Positions 43,758 to 52,472 are shown, numbered from the stretch's first letter. The stretch: 64,000 bases of DNA from Roseibaca calidilacus (GCF_001517585.1 NZ_FBYC01000004.1:682001-746000), one strand, 5' to 3'. Translations and numbers: made by a program. Notes: a model not told the origin generated them from the sequence alone.

Positions 43758-44786
43758 CTAGCGCGGCATGAGCACCCAATAGTCGAAATCCAGCAGGACA
43801 TCGCGGTGGTATTTGCCTTCGGCCCCGCGCAGAACGAAAGGATCGCCCTTGGTGGCCACCGTGCGCAACCGCAGCGCACCGACGCTTGGCACTGCCGTTT
43901 CCGCCCGGTCCAAAACCTCTGACCAGGCGCGGATCGTGTCGCCCGCGAAACAGGGGTTCGCATGGCTGCCTGCGTTGATGGCCACGATCATCTGGGCATT
44001 GGCCAAGCCGTTGAAAGACAGCGCACGCGCAACCGAAATGACATGTCCGCCATAGGCCAGCAATTTGCCATCCACCCGCTGCGTGCGGTCGAAATGCACC
44101 TTAGAGGTGTTCTGCCACAGCCGCGTGGCCAGCATATGCTCGGCCTCTTCCATGGTCATACCGTCAATATGGTCGATCTGCTCGCCCACCGCGTAATCGC
44201 CCCAGCGGTGCGGCGCGCCCGCCAAGGCGCAATCATAGCTGCCAAAACTCAGCCCTTCCGGCACGACCAAATCACCCGCATCGACCGCGCCCGCCAAGTC
44301 TGGCACCGTGGTGTCAGGCGCGGGCGCGTCCAGATCGCCCTTGCGCACCATCACCCAGCGTACATAGTCCAGCACCACCTCGTCACGCTGGTTCAGGCCC
44401 TTGGTGCGCACATAGACAACACCCGATTTGCCGTTGGAATTCTGCTTCAGCCCGATCACTTCGGATGCGGCGCGCAACGTGTCGCCGGCATAGACCGGGC
44501 GCAGGAACCGCCCCTGCGCATAGCCCAGATTGGCGACAGCGTTCACGCTGATATCGGGCACCGATTTGCCAAACACGATATGAAACGCCATCAAGTCATC
44601 GACCGGGCTGGCAGGCAGACCACAGGCGCGGGCGAATTCATCCGACGAATACAAAGCTCCCCGCGCCGGGTAGAGCGCATGATACAGCGCCCGCTCACCC
44701 CCCGATACGGTGCGCGGCACGGCATGGGCGATCACCTCGCCCACGCGGTAATCCTCGAAAAACCGCCCCTTGCTGGTCTTGCTCAT
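43758..44786 (-). CDS. mch: Mesaconyl-CoA hydratase (beta-methylmalyl-CoA dehydratase)
   Basis: Interconverts mesaconyl-CoA and beta-methylmalyl-CoA in the ethylmalonyl-CoA pathway for acetate assimilation in bacteria without isocitrate lyase. The 342-residue protein is a double MaoC-type hot-dog enzyme: GRFFEDYRVGEVIAHAVPRT, then FRPVYAGDTLRAASEV-like RFLRPVYAGDTLRAASEVIG, and a second half with HFDRTQRVDGKLLAYGGHVI. ATG 44786 follows AAGAGGCG. Neighbouring sdh and mcl2 match the gene neighbourhood in Rhodobacter sphaeroides. Possible confusion exists only with other MaoC dehydratases. Confidence 0.9.
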   Translation of the reverse strand: MSKTSKGRFFEDYRVGEVIAHAVPRTVSGGERALYHALYPARGALYSSDEFARACGLPASPVDDLMAFHIVFGKSVPDISVNAVANLGYAQGRFLRPVYAGDTLRAASEVIGLKQNSNGKSGVVYVRTKGLNQRDEVVLDYVRWVMVRKGDLDAPAPDTTVPDLAGAVDAGDLVVPEGLSFGSYDCALAGAPHRWGDYAVGEQIDHIDGMTMEEAEHMLATRLWQNTSKVHFDRTQRVDGKLLAYGGHVISVARALSFNGLANAQMIVAINAGSHANPCFAGDTIRAWSEVLDRAETAVPSVGALRLRTVATKGDPFVLRGAEGKYHRDVLLDFDYWVLMPR

Positions 44787-44827
44787 CGCCTCTTCCTTCA
44801 TCTTGCCGGAAATACTCGCGGGGGAAT

Positions 44828-44863
44828 CGGGGCCACCCGTCCCCGATGGGGGCGGCAGCCCCC
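44828..44863 (-). terminator. Tandem hairpins between DUF1737 gene and mch
   Basis: CGGGG (44828-44832) pairs with CCCCG (44841-44845), and GGGGG (44848-44852) with CCCCC (44859-44863). They are located after the DUF1737 gene and before mch on the minus strand. There is no U-run, so they could reduce rather than end transcription into mch. Confidence 0.4.
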
Positions 44864-44866
44864 TAA

Positions 44867-45070
44867 TCAAAGACTTCCGAGCTTCAGCTCGGGCCGATAG
44901 GTCGCCTCTACCTCTTTCACGACGGCCTGCGCACAACGCATAACGCCCGTGGCCGGATCATGCGCATAGGCGGGGCTGCCATGCAGCACCCAGCCTTTCG
45001 ACAGCGCTTCCGTTACCTTGTGGCAGAAGGCCGATGTATCCTCTGCCGTCAGCAAGCGATACGCCAGCAT
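44867..45070 (-). CDS. DUF1737 domain protein
   Basis: 67 residues, essentially one DUF1737 domain: LAYRLLTAEDTSAFCHKVTE, LSKGWVLHGSPAYAHD and RCAQAVVKEVEA. The function is unknown. Its ATG (45070) overlaps the stop of the nnrU-like gene by one base, so it is cotranslated with it. Small size and conserved tryptophan/proline pattern support a real protein. Confidence 0.8.
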   Translation of the reverse strand: MLAYRLLTAEDTSAFCHKVTEALSKGWVLHGSPAYAHDPATGVMRCAQAVVKEVEATYRPELKLGSL

Positions 45071-45630
45071 CAGGCACCCCCGCCAAAGGGCCACGGGCCC
45101 AGCCAGCCGTGGATTTGCCCGACCACCAGCATCAGGAATAATGCAGCAACAAAAGCCACGCCTTCGCGCCAGAGTGCAGCTTCGGGCGGGCGCGTCCAGT
45201 CACGGTTCGCGCGGTTGATGACAATGACCGACACCACCGCCCAAGCCAGCAGGCCGCCGAACAGGATCACGCCCTGCACGCTGCCCACTACCAACAAATG
45301 TGCCAGCGCCCATGCCTTGAAGCCCGACAATTGCGGATGGCGGACCTTTTGTGTCAGCCGGGTTTTCAGCCCCGATGCGGCGTAGAAGTAGAACCCGATG
45401 AACACCAGCAGGTTGTTCAGATGGATCATCCAGTTCGGGCGCGCCCACAGCCAGATCGGATCGGCCCATTTATAGCCGATCACCATAAGCACGACCGACA
45501 AGATGATCGCGCCGGTTGCGGCCAAGCGACCGGTTTCGCCCATCGCGGCCCGCTGTTGCGGCATCACGCGCTTGAACAGATGCGCCGCCCACCACAAGGC
45601 CACGCCCAAAACCAGCACCACAGTTCCCAT
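45070..45630 (-). CDS. NnrU-family membrane protein
   Basis: 186 residues with five or six hydrophobic helices. It includes VLVLGVALWWAAHLFKRVMP at the N-terminus, NWMIHLNNLLVFIGFYFYAA, and the family motif VRHPQLSGFKAWALAHLLVV. NnrU was first linked to denitrification in Rhodobacter but the family is also present in non-denitrifiers. No other nitrogen-oxide genes are nearby. It lies 12 bp downstream of mcl2 and overlaps the DUF1737 gene. Confidence 0.88.
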   Translation of the reverse strand: MGTVVLVLGVALWWAAHLFKRVMPQQRAAMGETGRLAATGAIILSVVLMVIGYKWADPIWLWARPNWMIHLNNLLVFIGFYFYAASGLKTRLTQKVRHPQLSGFKAWALAHLLVVGSVQGVILFGGLLAWAVVSVIVINRANRDWTRPPEAALWREGVAFVAALFLMLVVGQIHGWLGPWPFGGGA

Positions 45631-45642
45631 TTGGCTTACTCC

Positions 45643-46500
45643 CTAACTGGCGAGGGCGTCTGCCTTCGCCAGGATTTGCTTCGCGGTGACTATGTGCAGA
45701 TTCTCGACGATCTTTCCATCCAGAACCGCGACGCCTTCGCCGCGGGCGACGGCGGCGTTATAGGCGTCAATCTGGCGGCGTGCGGTGTCAATCTCGTCCG
45801 AAGAGGGCGCGAAGATTGTATTGGCGATTTCCAGTTGTGATGGGTGGATCAGCGTCTTGCCGTCAAAGCCCATGTCGCGGCCCTGTTCGCATTCGGCGCG
45901 CAGCCCCGCGCCGTCGCGGAAGGCGTTATACACCCCGTCCACCGCGACCAACCCGCGCGCTTTTGCCGCAAGCAGCCCCATTTGCAGCGACGTGAACAGC
46001 GGCATCCGGTCGGCGCGGTAGCGCAGCCCCATATCCTTGGCCAGATCATTCGTGCCCATAATGAACCCAGCCATGCGCGGCGCGCTGGCAATGTCGAGCG
46101 CGTTCAAAACGCCAAGGGGCGATTCCATCATCGCCCAGATGCGCGTGTCGGCGGTTTCGGGGCGGGCATCCAACCGGCGGGCCAGGTCTTCAATATGCGC
46201 GGCGCTGTCAACCTTGGGCAGCAGGATGGCTTCGGGCCGGGCGGCTGATATCACATCCAGATCATCCGCGCCCCATTCCGTGTTCAGCGCGTTGATCCGC
46301 ACCAATTGCACGCGCGGGCCATAATCCAAGTCTTGCAGCGTGTCGGCCAGCAGGCGGCGGGCGCGCGGCTTCTCGTCAATGGCGACGGCATCTTCCAGAT
46401 CGAAGATGATGGCATCGGTCGGCAGCGTGGTCGCCTTGTGCAAGGCGCGCTCTTTCGAGCCGGGGATATACAGCACAGACCGGAAGGGGCGCGTGTCCAT
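45643..46500 (-). CDS. mcl2: (3S)-malyl-CoA thioesterase (Mcl2), citrate-lyase-beta family
   Basis: Hydrolyses (3S)-malyl-CoA to malate and CoA, the last step of glyoxylate and acetyl-CoA condensation in the ethylmalonyl-CoA pathway. The 285-residue protein has RSVLYIPGSKERALHKATTL, the metal motif IIFDLEDAVAIDEKPRARR, AILLPKVDSAAHIEDL and MESPLGVLNALDIA. Its length fits Mcl2 rather than the longer malyl-CoA lyase Mcl1 (about 318 residues). Closeness to mch and sdh, as in R. sphaeroides, supports the choice. Upstream is a 17-bp element shared with acnA. Confidence 0.82.
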   Translation of the reverse strand: MDTRPFRSVLYIPGSKERALHKATTLPTDAIIFDLEDAVAIDEKPRARRLLADTLQDLDYGPRVQLVRINALNTEWGADDLDVISAARPEAILLPKVDSAAHIEDLARRLDARPETADTRIWAMMESPLGVLNALDIASAPRMAGFIMGTNDLAKDMGLRYRADRMPLFTSLQMGLLAAKARGLVAVDGVYNAFRDGAGLRAECEQGRDMGFDGKTLIHPSQLEIANTIFAPSSDEIDTARRQIDAYNAAVARGEGVAVLDGKIVENLHIVTAKQILAKADALAS

Positions 46501-46590
46501 GGCCTTCTCCTTGGGTAACAATCTTGCGCAACTTCCACCAGTTTTGGTTACAATTGGCAAGGGTAAATTTGCTGCAACGCGGCAAGCCGG

Positions 46591-46607
46591 TATACTTTTG
46601 TGCGCAA
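46591..46607. promoter_or_regulatory. Shared TATAC-N2-TTGTGCRCAA element, mcl2 copy
   Basis: TATAC-TT-TTGTGCGCAA lies 91-107 bp upstream of the mcl2 start. The same element with identical internal spacing lies 97-113 bp upstream of acnA (63741-63757). A half-site-like palindrome, TTGCGCAA, is also present at 46524-46531. Regulator unknown; see findings. Confidence 0.5.
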
Positions 46608-46693
46608 ACATGGCGCGTGCGCTGCATTTACCCGGTTTTTGCGCCTTTTGGGCAGGCTGTTGGCGTGGGGTCATCACCAGCCGGAGCCACGCC

Positions 46694-46981
46694 ATGCGCC
46701 TTTGCCTTGCCCTTTGCCTTGCCGCCTTTGCCACCAACACACAGGCCCAGACCATGCCCTGCGCCCCGCGTGCGCAGGTGTTGGACATGTTGGCCCAAGC
46801 CGAACAGACCCGCCGCGCGCTGGGCCATGCGGGCCAAGCGGTGATGGAAACCTTCGCGTCGGATACGGGCGCATGGACCATCACCATCAGCCTGCCGGAT
46901 GGGCGCATGTGCTTGCTGGCCAATGGTCAGGATTTCACCGCGCGGCACGAGGTGTTTCCCGCCGCTGGCCGCGCGATCTGA
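46694..46981 (+). CDS. Small secreted protein, unknown function
   Basis: 95 residues with an apparent signal peptide (MRLCLALCLAAFATNTQAQ) and a mature part of about 75 residues. The mature part contains PCAPRAQVLDMLAQAEQTRR and TGAWTITISLPDGRMCLLANG. Two cysteines (after cleavage) could form a disulfide. No domain is recognised, but GxWTxxxxxPDGxxCxxxxG suggests a small extracytoplasmic fold common in Rhodobacterales. It is divergent from mcl2 and lies 67 bp before the aminotransferase. Confidence 0.65.
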   Translation: MRLCLALCLAAFATNTQAQTMPCAPRAQVLDMLAQAEQTRRALGHAGQAVMETFASDTGAWTITISLPDGRMCLLANGQDFTARHEVFPAAGRAI

Positions 46982-47048
46982 GCGGTTTCCATTGCGCGGG
47001 GGCCGTGGGCTGCGGTATTGCGGCAGAACACTGCGAAAGGCCCCCGGC

Positions 47049-48374
47049 ATGACCCATCTTCTGCACCGTTCCATCCATTCCGCCCCGCGCGTGGCCCGCA
47101 CCGCGCAGGGCATTCGCTTTATCGACACCGAGGGGCGCGACTATATCGACGCCTCTGGCGGTGCGGCGGTGTCCTGCCTTGGGCATGGCCATCCCGATGT
47201 GCTGGCGGCGCTGCATGCGCAGCTGGACAAGCTGGCCTATGCGCATACCGGGTTCTTCACCTCTGACGTTGCAGAGGAACTGGCCGACCGGCTGGTCGCC
47301 GATGCGCCCGCCGGTCTGGACCATGTCTATCTGGTGTCGGGCGGGTCCGAAGCCGTGGAAGCCGCGCTGAAAATGGCGCGCCAGTATTTTACTGAAACTG
47401 GCCAACCCCAGCGCCGCCATATCATCGCGCGGCGGCAAAGCTACCATGGCAACACCTTGGGCGCGCTGGCCGCGGGCGGCAATGAATGGCGCCGCGCGCA
47501 GTTCAAGCCACTTTTGATGGAAGCGCATCACATCGCGCCTTGCTTTGCATACCGCGAGCAATTGGCGGGCGAGACGGATGCCGATTACGCCACCCGCGCG
47601 GCGGGCGAATTGGAAACCAAGATCCTTGAGCTTGGCCCCGACACCGTATGCGCCTTTATCGCGGAACCCGTGGTGGGGGCGACCGCGGGGGCGGTCCCGT
47701 CCGTGGGTGATTATTTCAAACAAATCCGCGCGATCTGCGACAAATACGGCGTGCTGCTGATTCTGGACGAGGTGATGTGCGGTATGGGGCGCACCGGGTC
47801 GCTTTATGCGTGTGAGCAGGATGGGGTTGTGCCGGACCTGCTAACCATCGCCAAGGGTTTGGGCGGGGGCTATCAGCCGGTGGGGGCCACATTGCTTAGT
47901 GACCGCATCTATCAGGCCTTTGCCCAAGGCACCGGCTTTTTCCAGCACGGTCACACCTATATGGGCCACCCGATGGCGGCAGCGGCCGCGTTGGCGGTGC
48001 AAAAGGTCATTGCGCGCGACAATCTGCTGAGCAATGTGCAGGCCATGGGGGCGCATCTGCGCGCGCGGTTGCAAGCGACCTTTGGCCAGCACGCCCATGT
48101 CGGTGATATTCGCGGGCGCGGGCTGTTTCAGGCGATTGAACTGGTCGCCGACCGTGACACGAAAGCGCCGTTGGACCCCGCCCGCAAGCTGCACGCTCGC
48201 ATCAAGGCAGAGGCGATGGCGCGCGGCCTGATGGTTTACCCGATGGGCGGAACGATTGACGGGGTGCGCGGCGATCATGTGCTGCTGGCACCGCCTTTCA
48301 TTGTCACGCCAGAAGATGTCGACCAGATTGTCGGACGGCTGGCAGAGGCGGTGGAGGCGGCTTTGGCAGCCTAG
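47049..48374 (+). CDS. Class III PLP-dependent aminotransferase
   Basis: A 441-residue fold-type I enzyme. The PLP-binding lysine is in LLTIAKGLGGGYQPVGATL. Other conserved parts are VYLVSGGSEAVEAALKMARQ, ILDEVMCGMGRTGSLYACEQ and QHGHTYMGHPMAAAAALAVQ. The family includes omega-amino-acid, diamine and taurine/beta-alanine aminotransferases; the substrate is not clear. ATG 47049 fits the family start. It is convergent with the hemerythrin gene. Confidence 0.88.
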   Translation: MTHLLHRSIHSAPRVARTAQGIRFIDTEGRDYIDASGGAAVSCLGHGHPDVLAALHAQLDKLAYAHTGFFTSDVAEELADRLVADAPAGLDHVYLVSGGSEAVEAALKMARQYFTETGQPQRRHIIARRQSYHGNTLGALAAGGNEWRRAQFKPLLMEAHHIAPCFAYREQLAGETDADYATRAAGELETKILELGPDTVCAFIAEPVVGATAGAVPSVGDYFKQIRAICDKYGVLLILDEVMCGMGRTGSLYACEQDGVVPDLLTIAKGLGGGYQPVGATLLSDRIYQAFAQGTGFFQHGHTYMGHPMAAAAALAVQKVIARDNLLSNVQAMGAHLRARLQATFGQHAHVGDIRGRGLFQAIELVADRDTKAPLDPARKLHARIKAEAMARGLMVYPMGGTIDGVRGDHVLLAPPFIVTPEDVDQIVGRLAEAVEAALAA

Positions 48375-48408
48375 CAGACATGCGAACGGGCAGGGGCGGT
48401 GCCCCTGC

Positions 48409-48975
48409 CTAGAATTTCAGCGCGTGATGTAGGATGGTCGGCACGACCAGCTCTTCCTCATCAACCAGATGGCGGTCCAGAAACCGCTCGAACCCGTCCA
48501 GCCGTGCCAGCATCGCGCCCGCGCTGGCCTTTTGGTCCGCGCCTTTATCTTGCAACGCGCGCAGATGGGCATTCGCCGCATCCGTCAAGGCGGCAAGTTG
48601 CGAATCCAATGCGTGATGGTCGGCATCCAGCAACTCGAACCCGTGGGCCAAGCGCTTCTCTGCTTGCGCCAGAACCGGGAAGTAATGCGCGTCCTCTATG
48701 TGGTGGTGGCCGTGCAGCTCGTTTATCAGAAAACCGCCTAGTCGCGCGGTCATCTGCCCATGTGCGCGCGGGTCGCGGCCACGGTCCAGAAAGCCGCGCG
48801 TGTCATCCTGCCACTGGCCCAGCGCGCGGCGGAACATCAGGTGCCGCTCCAGCCAGAACCGGGTCAGCCCGTCGAAATTGCGATGGCTCTCCCACATGTC
48901 GCGGGGGTATTGTTCCAGTAGCACACGTAACGCGTCGGGCAGGCGGCTGCGTTGGGCAAGGTCAATTTGTTCCAT
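48409..48975 (-). CDS. Hemerythrin HHE-domain protein
   Basis: 188 residues with a four-helix HHE-type hemerythrin fold. Candidate iron ligands are the histidines and acidic residues in DMWESHRNFDGL, LINELHGHHHIEDAHYFPVL, LDADHHALDS and DRHLVDEEELVVPTILHH. Such proteins bind O2 or NO, or protect iron-sulfur clusters. The partner is not evident. ATG 48975 (MEQIDLAQ) is chosen. The gene is 31 bp downstream of the ASKHA gene on the same strand. Confidence 0.82.
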   Translation of the reverse strand: MEQIDLAQRSRLPDALRVLLEQYPRDMWESHRNFDGLTRFWLERHLMFRRALGQWQDDTRGFLDRGRDPRAHGQMTARLGGFLINELHGHHHIEDAHYFPVLAQAEKRLAHGFELLDADHHALDSQLAALTDAANAHLRALQDKGADQKASAGAMLARLDGFERFLDRHLVDEEELVVPTILHHALKF

Positions 48976-49006
48976 GGCGGGCAAATTAACTCCCTGCGCC
49001 CCGGCT

Positions 49007-51019
49007 TCAACCCCGCCTGCGCCGCCGTCCTTCGCTTCCGCCGGTGTTGAAGCTGACTTGCGGCAGCGTCACAACGCGCGACAGTTCCGGGAAGGGGGCC
49101 GTGGCATGGGGCAGGGCATTGGCCGCGACGAAATGCTCTTGAAAGCGCGGCTCTATCGCGGTTTCGACCTTGTGAATGCGGGTCACAGTGCGCTCTATGC
49201 CCGCCCGCGCGGATTTTGAGCACAGCGCCATCCGCGCGCCCGTGCCCGCAGCGTTGCCGGCACTGCTCACCCGGTCCAAGGGCGCATCTGGGATCATGCC
49301 CAGAACCATCGCATGTTTAGGGCTGATATGCGCGCCAAAGGCACCTGCCAGCACAATGCGATCCACCGTGTCAGTGCCGATTTCATCCATCAACAGCCGC
49401 GCGCCCGCATAAAGCGCCGATTTCGCAAGCTGGATCGCGCGAATATCGCCTTGGGTGACGGTTATGCGCGGCCCGCCCGTGGCGGTGGCATCGTGAATAA
49501 CATAGGCATGAGTGCGGCCTTCGGGCTGGCAACGCCATGTGCCGGTTTGTTCGGCTGACCCGATCAGGCCCGATGGGTCCACAAGCCCGGCCATGCGCAT
49601 TTCGGCCACAGCTTCGATAATGCCCGACCCGCAAATGCCGGTGACAGTGGCGGCAAAATCCGGGTCATCCGACCACAGGTCACACCCGATCACCCGAAAG
49701 CGCGGCTCCTTGGTGGCAGGGTCAATCTCAATGCGCTCGATCGCGCCGGGGGCGGCGCGCTGGCCAGAGGAGATTTGCGCGCCTTCAAACGCTGGCCCGG
49801 TGGGCGAGGAGCAGGCCAGGACCCGGCGCTTGTCGCCCAGCAAGATCTCGGCATTGGTGCCCACATCGACGATCAGCACCAGATCATCCGATCGCTCTGG
49901 CGCTTCGGACAGCGCGACGGCGGCGGCATCGGCCCCGACATGCCCGGCGATGCACGGCAACAGGTAGGCCCGCGCAGCGGGGTTCAGCGCGGTCAGGTCC
50001 AATTCGGACGCTTTCAGCGACAGCGCGCCCGAGGTCGCCAGCGCAAAGGGCGCTTGGCCCAGTTCCACCGGGTCCACGCCCAACAGCAGATGGTGCATGA
50101 CCGGGTTGCACACGATCACCGTTTCCATGATCTGCCGCGCGTTGCAGCCCGCGTCTGACGCCAGCGCGCCGATCAGCGTGTCGAGCGCCTCGCGCACCGC
50201 GCGGGTCATCTCGACATCGCCGCCGGGGTTCATCATGGCGTAGCTGACGCGGCTCATCAGGTCTTCGCCAAAGCGGATTTGCGGGTTCATAATGCCGGAA
50301 GACGCCACAACCTGCCCATCGCGCAAATCGCATAAATGCGCGGCAATGGTGGTGGACCCAAGGTCTATGGCCAGCCCATAAAGCGTGCCTTCATACAGCC
50401 CCGGCCAGATATCAAGCACCTGCGCCGCGCCGCCCGAATGGTCGGAAAACAGCGCAACCGTCACCTGCCAGCCGCCCGCGCGCAACGTGGGTTGCAGCTT
50501 GCGCAGCACGTCCAGACCCATCGAAATCTCGGGCACGTCCCATTGTGCGCGCAGCGCCGTGGCCAGTCGTTGCAGATCGCCCGATGGCTCGTGCATGTCG
50601 GGTTCCGCGACCTCTACGAAAAACAGGCGTGTGGCCGGGTCCATGACCATGGGGCGCGTGCTGGCATCCTTGCGCACGACCTGCTTGTGAAGCTGGCTTT
50701 CGGCAGGCACATCGATGACCACATCGCCCATGATCTGCGCCTGACAGCCCAAGCGGCGGCCATCGATCAGCCCGCGCTTGTCCTTGTAGCGTTGTTCGAC
50801 CGCGTTCCACTCGGATAGCGCATCGGGTGCGACACTCACGCCATGTTTGGAGAAATCGCCATAGCCCGGCGTGATCTGGCATTTGGAACAGATGCCGCGC
50901 CCACCGCAGACCGAATCAAGGTCCACCCCCAATTGTCGCGCGGCTGTCAGAACTGGCGTGCCAAGCGCGAAACGCCCCCGTTTGCCAGAGGGCGTGAAGA
51001 TGACCAGAGCGTCCGACAT
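49007..51019 (-). CDS. RACo/RamA-like ATP-dependent reductive activator of a corrinoid protein
   Basis: 670 residues. The N-terminal 2Fe-2S ferredoxin domain has cysteines at about 38, 44, 47 and 92 (context VCGGRGICSKCQI). A linker and an ASKHA ATPase domain of the DUF4445 type follow, with AIDLGSTTIAAHLCDLRDG, LIVDVGTNAEILLGDK and VLAGAFGAHISPKHAMVLG. Such proteins reduce Co(II) corrinoid proteins back to Co(I). A B12-binding protein or methyltransferase partner is not encoded in the window, so the target is unknown. Confidence 0.85.
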   Translation of the reverse strand: MSDALVIFTPSGKRGRFALGTPVLTAARQLGVDLDSVCGGRGICSKCQITPGYGDFSKHGVSVAPDALSEWNAVEQRYKDKRGLIDGRRLGCQAQIMGDVVIDVPAESQLHKQVVRKDASTRPMVMDPATRLFFVEVAEPDMHEPSGDLQRLATALRAQWDVPEISMGLDVLRKLQPTLRAGGWQVTVALFSDHSGGAAQVLDIWPGLYEGTLYGLAIDLGSTTIAAHLCDLRDGQVVASSGIMNPQIRFGEDLMSRVSYAMMNPGGDVEMTRAVREALDTLIGALASDAGCNARQIMETVIVCNPVMHHLLLGVDPVELGQAPFALATSGALSLKASELDLTALNPAARAYLLPCIAGHVGADAAAVALSEAPERSDDLVLIVDVGTNAEILLGDKRRVLACSSPTGPAFEGAQISSGQRAAPGAIERIEIDPATKEPRFRVIGCDLWSDDPDFAATVTGICGSGIIEAVAEMRMAGLVDPSGLIGSAEQTGTWRCQPEGRTHAYVIHDATATGGPRITVTQGDIRAIQLAKSALYAGARLLMDEIGTDTVDRIVLAGAFGAHISPKHAMVLGMIPDAPLDRVSSAGNAAGTGARMALCSKSARAGIERTVTRIHKVETAIEPRFQEHFVAANALPHATAPFPELSRVVTLPQVSFNTGGSEGRRRRRG

Positions 51020-51108
51020 GTGCTACTACCCGCGAAACCTTGCGCGACAGATACCGCTTTGGCGCGCAAGGAAAAGGTTTGTTCGCGTCACTTGCCGGGA
51101 AAAAAGCG

Positions 51109-51525
51109 TCAGCGGCTGACCAAAACCGACACTTGGCTGTGGCGCACCACGCGCGACGCGGTCGAGCCGATGAAGTAATCGCCCATGCCCGGTTTGTGGC
51201 TGGCGATCATGATCAGGTCGGCATGGCATTCTTCGGCGCAGGCAAGGATATTCTCGGACGGGCGCCCGCCGCGCAGATCGACATCGACCCGTTTCGCCTT
51301 GGCCGAAGCCGCAAGCGAGTCAAGCTGTTCGCGGATCGCCTTGCGATGCGCCAGAAGCTGTTCCTTGGCGACCGCGGCGGCAAGATAGGCAGGCACCTCG
51401 TCCAGCACATGCACAAGGGTGATCGTGCCGTCCGGGTCGATCAGCTTGTTGGCCCGCTGGATCAACCCACGGCTGGTTGCACCCTGATTGAACAAAGCCA
51501 CGGCGACGACAATGGATTTATACAT
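51109..51525 (-). CDS. Universal stress protein A family (third gene of a tandem set)
   Basis: 138 residues, one UspA domain. MYKSIVVAVALFNQGATSRG starts the fold, and IMIASHKPGMGDYFIGSTAS then RVVRHSQVSVLVSR ends it. The glycine-rich motif is close to the ATP-binding G2xG9xGS/T pattern but incomplete. It is a close paralogue of the upstream USP (51600-52016), same length and similar end. It is transcribed leftward, probably with the other two. Confidence 0.88.
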   Translation of the reverse strand: MYKSIVVAVALFNQGATSRGLIQRANKLIDPDGTITLVHVLDEVPAYLAAAVAKEQLLAHRKAIREQLDSLAASAKAKRVDVDLRGGRPSENILACAEECHADLIMIASHKPGMGDYFIGSTASRVVRHSQVSVLVSR

Positions 51526-51599
51526 GCTGCCCTCCTTTTGCAGGTTCGGCTGGCACAGTGACACAGGGGCAGCGCCTTGGCAAACTGCCCCCGCAAGAT

Positions 51600-52016
51600 T
51601 CAGCGCGTCACCAGCACCGAGCATTGCGCATGGCGCACCACGCGCGCGGCGGTCGAGCCGATGAAATAATCGCTCAGGCCCGGTTTATGGCTGGCGATCA
51701 TGATAAGATCGGCATTGGCCTCTTTGCCCGCGCCAAGAATAGAGGCCGAAGGCTGGCCATGCCGGATGATCGCCTTGACCTTGATGCCGGTCGCCGCGGC
51801 GGCCATGGCATCCAGCTGCTCCTGAACTTCGCGGTGGCGCGTGGTCATATGTTCTTTCGGAATCGAGGCCGCGACATAGCCCGGCACTTCTTCGATCACA
51901 TGGACAAGCGTTACGGCACCGCCGGGGTTCAGCAGCGTCTTGGCCTTTTCCAAAGCGGCGCGCGTGGTTGCGCCTTCGTTGAACAATGCGGCGGCGATGA
52001 CGATGGAATCATACAT
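51600..52016 (-). CDS. Universal stress protein A family (second gene of a tandem set)
   Basis: 138 residues, one UspA domain. MYDSIVIAAALFNEGATTRA opens, and IMIASHKPGLSDYFIGSTAA with RVVRHAQCSVLVTR closes. It is about as similar to the 51109 gene as expected for a tandem duplication. Its start overlaps the end of the next upstream USP gene by eight bases, which indicates cotranscription. ATG 52016 is preferred over an upstream in-frame start. Confidence 0.88.
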   Translation of the reverse strand: MYDSIVIAAALFNEGATTRAALEKAKTLLNPGGAVTLVHVIEEVPGYVAASIPKEHMTTRHREVQEQLDAMAAAATGIKVKAIIRHGQPSASILGAGKEANADLIMIASHKPGLSDYFIGSTAARVVRHAQCSVLVTR

Positions 52017-52419
52017 GTTGGGCAGTCCTTTCAGAATGAGCGTTGCGGGCCACAAGCACCGAGATGCTGGAATGGCGTGTCAGTTTGGTGGCGGTCGTTT
52101 CCATGAAGAATTCTGTCACACCGGGCAAGCGGCTGTCGAGCATGACCAGATCAGCCTTGTCAGCTTTTGCCAAGGCGTTGATCTGTGGCGCAACGGCACC
52201 CTCGCGCAGGATCGGCATCACGCGTGGATCCGTTTCATCGGAAAGGGAAAGAAGCCCTGCCATCGCGCTTGCCCGCTGCGCGGCGGTGACATGGCCGCGC
52301 AGCAAATGCAGCAGTCGAATTGTGCCTTCGGGCGCGCACAGCTTTTGCGCCTGTTCTAGCAGCTTGCGGGCCTCGGCAGGTTTCGCCAGATCGGCAGCAA
52401 CCAGAATGGTCTTGTACAT
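52009..52419 (-). CDS. Universal stress protein A family (first gene of a tandem set)
   Basis: 136 residues with the family start MYKTILVAADLAKPAEARKL and the end ATKLTRHSSISVLVARN. It is more diverged than the other two and lacks the ATP-binding glycines (LPGVTEFFMETTATK), so it is likely a non-nucleotide-binding UspA. It is the promoter-proximal gene; an FnrL-like box lies 54-67 bp upstream. USPs in Rhodobacterales are often induced at low oxygen. Confidence 0.85.
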   Translation of the reverse strand: MYKTILVAADLAKPAEARKLLEQAQKLCAPEGTIRLLHLLRGHVTAAQRASAMAGLLSLSDETDPRVMPILREGAVAPQINALAKADKADLVMLDSRLPGVTEFFMETTATKLTRHSSISVLVARNAHSERTAQHV

Positions 52420-52472
52420 GGGCGTTCCTCCAGCGTTCCGGGCCAGTATCGTCGCAATTGGTGCCAAGCACC

